Assembly: GCA_037367405.1 (NCBI GenBank)
Contig: JAZKJV010003378.1
Location: forward strand, 372,001-436,000
From: Ottelia alismoides
Lineage: Eukaryota > Streptophyta > Magnoliopsida > Alismatales > Hydrocharitaceae
DNA length: 64,000 nt
Reading direction: 5' to 3'
In this document: one piece after another, positions 57,481 to 64,000 of the stretch
Layout of the letters: each line of letters starts with the position of its first letter
Position numbering within the stretch: the stretch's first letter is position 1
Notes under the pieces: generated by a model
Seen by the model: only the letters and a program-made list of their open reading frames with translations
Told to the model about the DNA's origin: nothing
Database searches by the model: none
Program-made: the position numbers and the translations under genes

Positions 57481-58410
57481 TAGTTGATCGATGATCAAGA
57501 ATCTCACTTGCTAGAGTTTCTAGAGAGAAACGACAAGGCAATAGTTGGAAGATCTTGGATCTCTGTGGGATAAATCCAACACTGTGCTTGCATCATATCT
57601 ACTTAAAGAATGACAACAAGCCATCTAATGAGTTTCATCGTAGTCTAAATCCTAATCTTTGGGAAGTTGTCATTAAAGAGATAACAAAATGGTGCGAAGC
57701 TAGCTTTATTTACTCCATCTCCGATTCAAAATGGGTATGTTTGTTGCACGTGGTTCCGAAAAAATCTATAATTACAATTGTAATGAATGACAAAGGAGAG
57801 GAGATTCCTACCCGAGTATCTACATCATGGCATGTCAGTATAGATTATTGATGCATGAATTCAATGACTTAGAAAGATCACTTTCAGCTGACCTTTATTG
57901 ACCCTATAGTCAAAATACTGCCAGGGAAAGATTTCTTTATTTCTTGGATGGATACTCTGTGTATAATCAAGTAGTAATTACTCTTGAAAATCAAGAGAAG
58001 ACTACTTTTACTTATCAGTTTAGCACCTACGCCTTTAGACAGATGTCCTTTGAATTGCGTAATGCCCACGCTACATTCTATAGATGTATGTTGGTTGTTT
58101 TCACAAATATGGTAGGTGGTTTCTTTGATGTCTTTATAAAATTTCTCAATCTATTGAGTTGGCATTTATTCATGTTTAGATTATTTAGACCGAGTACTCC
58201 AACATTGTTGTGAAATGAATTTGGTATTATCGTGGAAGAATAGTCATTTTATGGTGAATAATGAGATTGTGTCGGGGCATGTCATCCCCAAATGAGGCAT
58301 GGAGGTTGATTGGTTTCTCCCATTTGAGATCATGACGGATGGGTTGTATTGGAGGAGGGTTGGATCATCGTTTGTTATTCATTATGCTAGCATGATGTTG
58401 GATGAGGCCT
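57481..58410 (+). pseudogene. pol: Reverse transcriptase remnant of element H, catalytic motif destroyed
   Basis: GINPTLCLHHIYLKNDNKPS, ISDSKWVCLLHVVPKKS and GEEIPTRVSTSWHVSIDY, then DGYSVYNQVVITLENQEKTT and STYAFRQMSFELRNAHATFY. Where the family has VFMDDFS the sequence reads VFIKFLN (about 58129-58150), so the catalytic pair is gone. After LVLSWK-like sequence a deletion leads into RNase H fragments. Confidence 0.83.
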
Positions 58411-58690
58411 AGAAGAATTTGTTGGACATGCGAGCCCACGACGAGCCATTATGTAATAAATGTTATTGCAAATATCATTCCTTAATCTGAAATGAAGAAT
58501 AATTAATTTGCATAATAGGTCCCTTAGTATAATTAGGGTTGTGTACCATGGTCATCTTAATAATCATACAACTGTTGATTCAATAATTGAATCATAAAGG
58601 TTGGTGCTTGGATAAATATCTAAAGGGTTAGATTGATGACTCATCAAGCACCATCAAATGATTGTTAAGAGATGATCTCCAGCATGAGTA
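58411..58690. other. Unassigned 280 bp between elements H and G
   Basis: AT-rich sequence with no open frame worth naming and no match that I can see to any other part of the window. It could be the original host DNA, divergent element sequence, or filler at a deletion joint. Confidence 0.4.
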
Positions 58691-60544
58691 GGAGATGTCA
58701 ATCTTTTCTCATAGGGTCCTCTTAGAGTTCTTCCTCCTCTTCTTTCTTTTTCGGAGGCATTTTACTTGAATATTCTGTAGGGCATGGATCAACAATGTGG
58801 TCTTGATTAGAGGAGGGTTTAGGAATGAAGATATTCTCACCAAGGTGAAGGTCTTCCTTGGCGAGGAGGGAGGAGAGAAATGGAATGGTTTGAGTGTGAC
58901 CATCTCGAGAGTGAGTGATCCCGAACTCAAGAGGCTCATAGGTTCATGTTAGCCCAAGTTGTGCTTGGACCTTTGAAACACACTTCTTCGGAGGGTTCAA
59001 TGAGAGATCTGCAAAGTCTAAATAAATATCCCCCTAGTCAGTCATCTTCGATGGAAAAAAGAATTGATCTGAACATGATATTCAATGAGGCACAAGTTCT
59101 ACGGTGCACGTAAATGTGCACAGTAAACTCACGCAATACAAACACAATACAAAAACCCCCAAATTCACTAACTCAACACATGAGGGTCGTAAAGGTTCGA
59201 CCGAATTATCTTTTCAGTTTTAGTTGGTGATAAATGCAAGTCTTGAAAGATTAACGAGCTGTTGGGTGCTTGTACTTCTCTACTGACTGTCGCAGTTCTT
59301 ACGACTAGTTCCACCCATTTTCAGCCAGTATAGGAGTAAGTGTGATCCGTATAAATACATCTACCCGTTACTTGAAGACGGAGCTATACGTAGTGTCCTC
59401 TAAGCCTCCCACTCTACTAAGGAAATCCTGACCGTTTATCGGTTACCCATAGATCCTCACTGAAAAACGGCCAATCATTTTTGTATAACTAATAGTCTAT
59501 ATGAAAATCCTGGCTTGGCTCTATCCCAGTGTCGTCTCTCTCTCTCTCACCTGTAAGTAAATCAAACAATGAGGGCGTTATGCACATGTAAAACAAGGTT
59601 CTTTTTATTCTAATTTTGTTTAATCAACCTGCTCAATTCAATCCTAATTTTAAATTAGATTGTCACTTGAAATTTGATCTAAACACAAAAACACGTCTAC
59701 CGTTCAGTCCCAATTTCCTTTTAAATCCTAAGTTGTAAAACAAGATAGGAATCAGAAATCAGAATGCAAACGTGAAATAAAGATGCATGCTTAGAAGAAG
59801 GTATACTTACAGTGACTCCCAGCACTCTCCATGCATTATGCAGAATTGAATTTTTAAAATTTACACTAAATGCATGCAGATCAAGAAAACCACACTTAAA
59901 CAATATACTATTAGCGAAGAAGAACTGGGTTTGATTTGTCTAAGTAGTACGTTGTTATGTGCATCTCATTAAAGATCTCAGAAGATGTTAATCTTCCAAG
60001 ATGTGTGACCTAAAATACGAATGACACATACAAATTTGCAATCAAACTATCGGGTCCCTATCCTAATTTTTCCACTCAAGTCGGGCCTCACCCTTACCGG
60101 AAAGTGAAACAAGACCAACACATCACAAAAGAATGTCCAAGTCTGAGTACACACACGAGATTATAAATGGAATCTGCTGGAAATTTTGTAATAAAATAAA
60201 ATACAGAAAATAAAATCCTAAGGACTCTACACTTTCTCATGAATCGACTCGATCTTAAATTTATGTGATTCCTTAGTCGTCTATTTTCTCAAAAAATGCC
60301 AGCCTCCAAAGCTCCTGAGTTGCTCGGCTAAGCGGTTGCTCCGTCGCATCGGGTCCCTCGCATAAAAACAAGATGGTGGTCAGAGAGATAGACTCAATAA
60401 AATAAAATAAAGTGAACAAAAATTAAATAAATAAATGCATAAAAATAAACATAGAAATATATATAAGAAAAATCGGGGGTCAGACTACCTAGGGGTGGAA
60501 AACCTAAAATTTCAACCTTTCTAAAAATTTACCTAAGCCGTGCC
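58691..60544 (-). other. Gag start and 5' leader of element G
   Basis: Includes the gag start (MPP... at about 58758) and the site of the short upstream ORF (Met codon 59043-59045), here stopped at codon 4 by TAG where E has CGG. The rest is non-coding and nearly identical to E. Confidence 0.75.
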
Positions 60545-60562
60545 TCCCTGGTAACGACACCA
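60545..60562 (-). other. Primer binding site of element G
   Basis: The plus strand reads TCCCTGGTAACGACACCA: 14 of 18 matches to the tRNA-Asp end, transitions only. Confidence 0.8.
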
Positions 60563-60565
60563 CTT

Positions 60566-63500
60566 TGAAAAGCCTTAAAATGCCTGAGTTAATTTGTTGG
60601 AATTAACGTTGATTTGTTTGTTGCAGTCGTGCAAATCCGGTTTAATAAAAAACATGAATTTAATTATCTATCCAATTAAAGCTAGTGGTCAAATTTTTTA
60701 CTTGGACAATCCCAAGGTCGAACTCTAGAAGGCCACCTTAGGTTTATCTGACATCGATCTAGAGGTTAGGTTTTCAAAGAAGCATTTTTTTATTTTTAAG
60801 CGTAATAAATGGGCGTAAAGCAATTTTGAAAAAGTTTAGGGACTAAAATACAATTTTATGATCAATTAAGTCCAAAAATCCTCAAACTTCGCTAGAATGT
60901 GAAATATGATGAAATTACGCTATTCTAATATTTTTTGAATTTTTATATGAACTATGAATTAATTATGAATTAAATAATATAGACTAGGTGAATTTGAGTT
61001 AATTAATTTCAATTAATACCAAACGTCAATATTTTTTAAAAATAACATTATCCTAGATATATCTAATGTTGATATACCCAGAAAAATATTAAACATAAAA
61101 ATGTTGGGTTTTCAGTCTATTAAAAATCAATTAAGAAAATCACAAAATGATTTAGTCAAGGAAAACCATACTTAGCAATTAATGTGATTTTTAAGCACAA
61201 TGTAGAAAACAACTATTTTTATCTAATGTAATTTTTGGGATTTTTTTAGATCAATGAATAATTAAATATCAAATTAAGAGAAGTAAATGGGTAAACTACG
61301 CAAGTGTCCACTAAATTTATTATGATAAATAATCCACTGATCACAAAAATGTAAATAAATTCTTGTTAGATAGAAAATGAGTTTCTTTACAACACTCTAT
61401 TCTGGAATAAAAATATGATGCAAAATGGTTGTTCAAATAGATACACATACGTAGGGTTCTCTATGCAAAACAGAAAAGTAATAAATAAATAAATAAATAA
61501 AATAGTGCAAGGGTGCGCTTCTTTAATTACCTTGACCCGCAAAGGTCTCTTTGAAATTTTCCCTACGTGATGTTAGGAACTTAGGAGACGAGGTCTGTAC
61601 GTGCGATTCTCCACGAAATGCAGGGAGGTGTCTCGCAATTTATCTAATGGAAGGGTACTACGCACGTGTCTCTGGACTGGAGCATTTTGATGGAGCGGGG
61701 AAGGTTTTGATGAAAAATGCTCAAAGGGGGAGGTGGTGTGGCACGTGAGGTGTTGCACCCTTTCTTCTTCGATGGACCCAAGGAGAAGTCCTCGCTCTCC
61801 TCTCGGACCGCTGCGTGAGGGCGATAATGGTGACACACGCAGATGCTGTAGAGTGGCAGTGTTGCAAGTCGGTGATGTTGTGCGAGGGTGTTGTTACGCG
61901 GTAGTCGTCTACTGGGTCAAGTGCCACACACGAGGGTAGCTCACGACGCACGGTCATGCTGCTGGTAGGCGAGGGCGGGCGACGACGCTTGGAGGTGAGG
62001 GTCACGCACTGCTATTGTGCTTTGCGTAGGCGGAGGCATGGCGGTCTCCACCTCCATCGACACACGATGTGAGGTGGAGTGGCGAGGCAGAGTGTGGCAT
62101 CGCGCACGAGGCTGGTTGGAGAGGCTGTGGCACGTTGGAGGTTGTACGACGGAGTGGACACTAATGGGTGGTGCACGACGCTTGGCAGAGCTCAGCCAAG
62201 GCTGTAGGTATCTTGCGTGGCGAGGAGATGAGGCTGCTGTGTGCGGGAAATGAAAGAGGGTGCAGCCGTCGGCAAGGGGCATGGGAGCGCGAAGCAAGCA
62301 GCTGCGCGAGCTAAGATGACTCGACTCCGGTTGTACCTGCAAGAGAGGAAGCAAGCGAGGGGGTGGCGTGCGAATTCTCTCACTAAGACCAAGCAGATGG
62401 TTGAGGAGAGAGGGTGATAGAAGGGGGTAAAGGACCTTACGTTCTCGACTGTTGTAGAGCCAAGGCCGATATGGAGGGTGACGGTGGAGTAGCTGTAGAT
62501 TGTGAGCAGAAGGTAGAGATTGACTTGGGATTGGGATAACAGAGAATGAAGAGAAAGAAAAGGGGGAAGACAAGGCTGAAGAATAATGGAAAGAGTTTTG
62601 CCTGAAGTGAGATGAACGGATTTGCTTGGGAAGGGAGGTGCACGTAGGAGCACCTAAGGTCGTTGCTCGACGATGCGACAAAGATGAAGTTAGGAGAGAT
62701 CAAGGAATTCACGACGACGGAGGTACTGTACCATGCAGATCATGCTGTAAGAAGTCGGAGGTCGTCGCTCAGTCAGAAGAGCCGCTGTTGTCACTAGAGC
62801 ATCTTAGGAGCTCTCCTCTCTTACTACACAAAGTGGCGGATGAAATCGAATGGGCCCCGCGGAGGTGATATATATAGGATGTTGGCGGGACGAGTGGCCC
62901 AGGGCGTGGGACGTGGGTTGCATGGGGTAGATAACGTGCAGGAAGCAGGGGAGATGGTGAGCATGCGAGCGGAGGGGGGGGATTGCAGGTTGACTTGGCG
63001 AAGAGAGATCGAGGGGGAAGTGCAGGTGAGAGGCCGTGCACCGCAGGGCATAGGGGTGGACGGTTATGCGAGAGGGGAGTGAGGGAGTGGAGGCACGAGC
63101 ACTTAGAGAGAGGGAGAGGAAAGAGGGGAGGCGATTGCGGGTTGAGTTGGCGAAGAGAGAGAGAGAGAGAAGAGGGTGCGAGAGGGGAGTACGTGCATGG
63201 GATAAGAGAGAGAAGGCGCAAGAGGGGAGAGAGAGAGGAGAGAGAAGCATGCGGGAGGGGTGGGAGAGGAGAGAGAAGCAGGGTATAGAGAGAAAGGGAG
63301 GAGAGAGAGCGCGAGAGGGAGAGAGAGGAGGAGAGAGGCGTGCGGGAGGGAAGAAAAAAGTGGCCCACGTGGCATGCCACGAGGCTACTACGTGGCGGCA
63401 AAAAAAATGAAAAATGAAGAATGAAAAATAAAAATAAATCAAATAAATAATAATAAATATAAGTAAAATAAGATAAAATAAATAAAATAAACAATAATTT

Positions 63501-64000
63501 AAAATAAATAATAAATAATTAAATATTAAATAAAATAAGTAAATAATGTAATAAAATAAACAATTAAAGAAAAATGAGGGTAGTACGTGGCTGCTTTAGG
63601 AGCTGCCACGTGTCTCTCCCAAAAAAATCGAGGATTAAATCGAAAGAAAAATAAAAAAGAAATAAGAAAAGGTGTCAAATCAAAAGTGGTTAACACAAAA
63701 GTTGCTCGTCTCGACGAGATCTACAACTTTTTTAAGGAACAAAAATCAAAAGAAATCATATGTAAAAAGTGTATTTTTAGGTGGTATCTTATATGTATAA
63801 AATACCTTATTTTTATATTTTACAATTTTTTTATCGTTTTTAAATATGAGAAAAATTAAAAATAAAAATAAGGAAAATATGAAAGGAATATCTACAACTT
63901 AATTTATTTTTTGGATTTTTAATAATTAAGAAAAATAAGAAGATAAAATAATGGGTAGTTTGGTCAATATGTACAACATACAATAGGGGCCCAAAACCCA
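60566..64000 (-). repeat. 5' LTR of element G, incomplete at the window edge
   Basis: Starts TGAAAAGCC after the PBS and follows the E LTR with few differences. Notable ones are about 30 bp missing near 61565 relative to E, a 3-bp difference near 62150, and a much shorter G-run near 62973. TATA motif 62868-62876; GA-rich 63080-63360; AAATAA-rich 63395-63575; U3 palindrome 63697-63730. Confidence 0.88.

Larger units (their letters stand above)
55713..58410 (+). mobile_element. Element H: old Athila-type fragment (gag end, protease, RT), plus strand
   Basis: Begins inside Gag, where element E inserted, and continues through protease and RT into a scrap of RNase H. No LTR, PBS or PPT is present. 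Internal deletions are evident: RT sequence at about 58305 jumps straight to RNase H (PFEIMTDG at about 58321). It is the oldest layer of the nest as judged by both position and decay. Confidence 0.85.
58691..64000 (-). mobile_element. Element G: Athila-type, leader and most of the 5' LTR; near twin of E
   Basis: Matches E from 49938 rightwards: gag start region, leader, PBS and LTR, in the same orientation and about 8.8 kb away. Gag beyond the first codons is missing at the left joint. The LTR leaves the window about 460 bp before its expected end. Confidence 0.88.

Noticed and set aside
63066..63410. Arg/Glu-rich open frame in the G LTR (and like frames near 27841 and 54305)
   Set aside because: A product of the GA-rich low-complexity repeat; no codon bias or conservation beyond the repeat.

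Overview
The window is plant nuclear DNA, most likely pericentromeric or other heterochromatin of a flowering plant. It consists of large LTR retrotransposons of the Athila lineage of Ty3/Gypsy, nested inside one another. The lineage call rests on the protease (D-N-G-S-x-I-N-L-x-P with a downstream I-L-G-R-x-F), the reverse transcriptase F-M-D-D-F-S, the DD35E integrase with H-x-x-Q-T-N-x-x-A-E context, and a primer binding site (PBS) derived from the 3' end of tRNA-Asp. I see no host gene, rRNA, tRNA gene, CRISPR array or bacterial feature. The species cannot be named from the sequence.

Layout, left to right. 1-10229: element A (minus), the least damaged copy, with pol open to the window edge, protease, gag, a leader with a short upstream ORF, PBS and a 3.5-kb 5' LTR. 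10230-11991: leader, PBS and LTR end of element C (minus), which A interrupted. 11992-24381: element B (plus), inserted into the LTR of C with a perfect GTATA target duplication; it lacks gag, has a decayed pol and carries a 598-bp hAT-type transposon in its 3' LTR. 24382-27590: the rest of the C LTR. 27591-55712: element E (minus), decayed, holding two insertions: element F (31881-41602, minus, two full LTRs but a large internal deletion) and a solo LTR S (45046-48136, plus). 55713-58410: element H (plus), an old fragment into which E inserted. 58411-58690: unassigned. 58691-64000: element G (minus), leader plus most of a 5' LTR, a near twin of the same part of E.

Nesting gives an order of events: H before E; E before C, F and S; C before A and B; B before the hAT insert. 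In an intact element the parts would work together as follows: gag forms the particle, protease cuts the polyprotein, tRNA-Asp primes minus-strand synthesis at the PBS, the polypurine tract (PPT) primes the plus strand, RT and RNase H make the cDNA, and integrase inserts it. Only A comes close to intact here, and its integrase runs off the window.

The most interesting structures are non-coding. (1) Elements B, E and F each carry 3-5 stem-loops in the 3' UTR whose downstream arm ends in a copy, often slightly degraded, of the PPT that abuts the 3' LTR. (2) LTRs start with a 21-nt near-palindrome. (3) A second, longer palindrome lies in U3 of most LTRs. (4) A short upstream ORF recurs in the leader.
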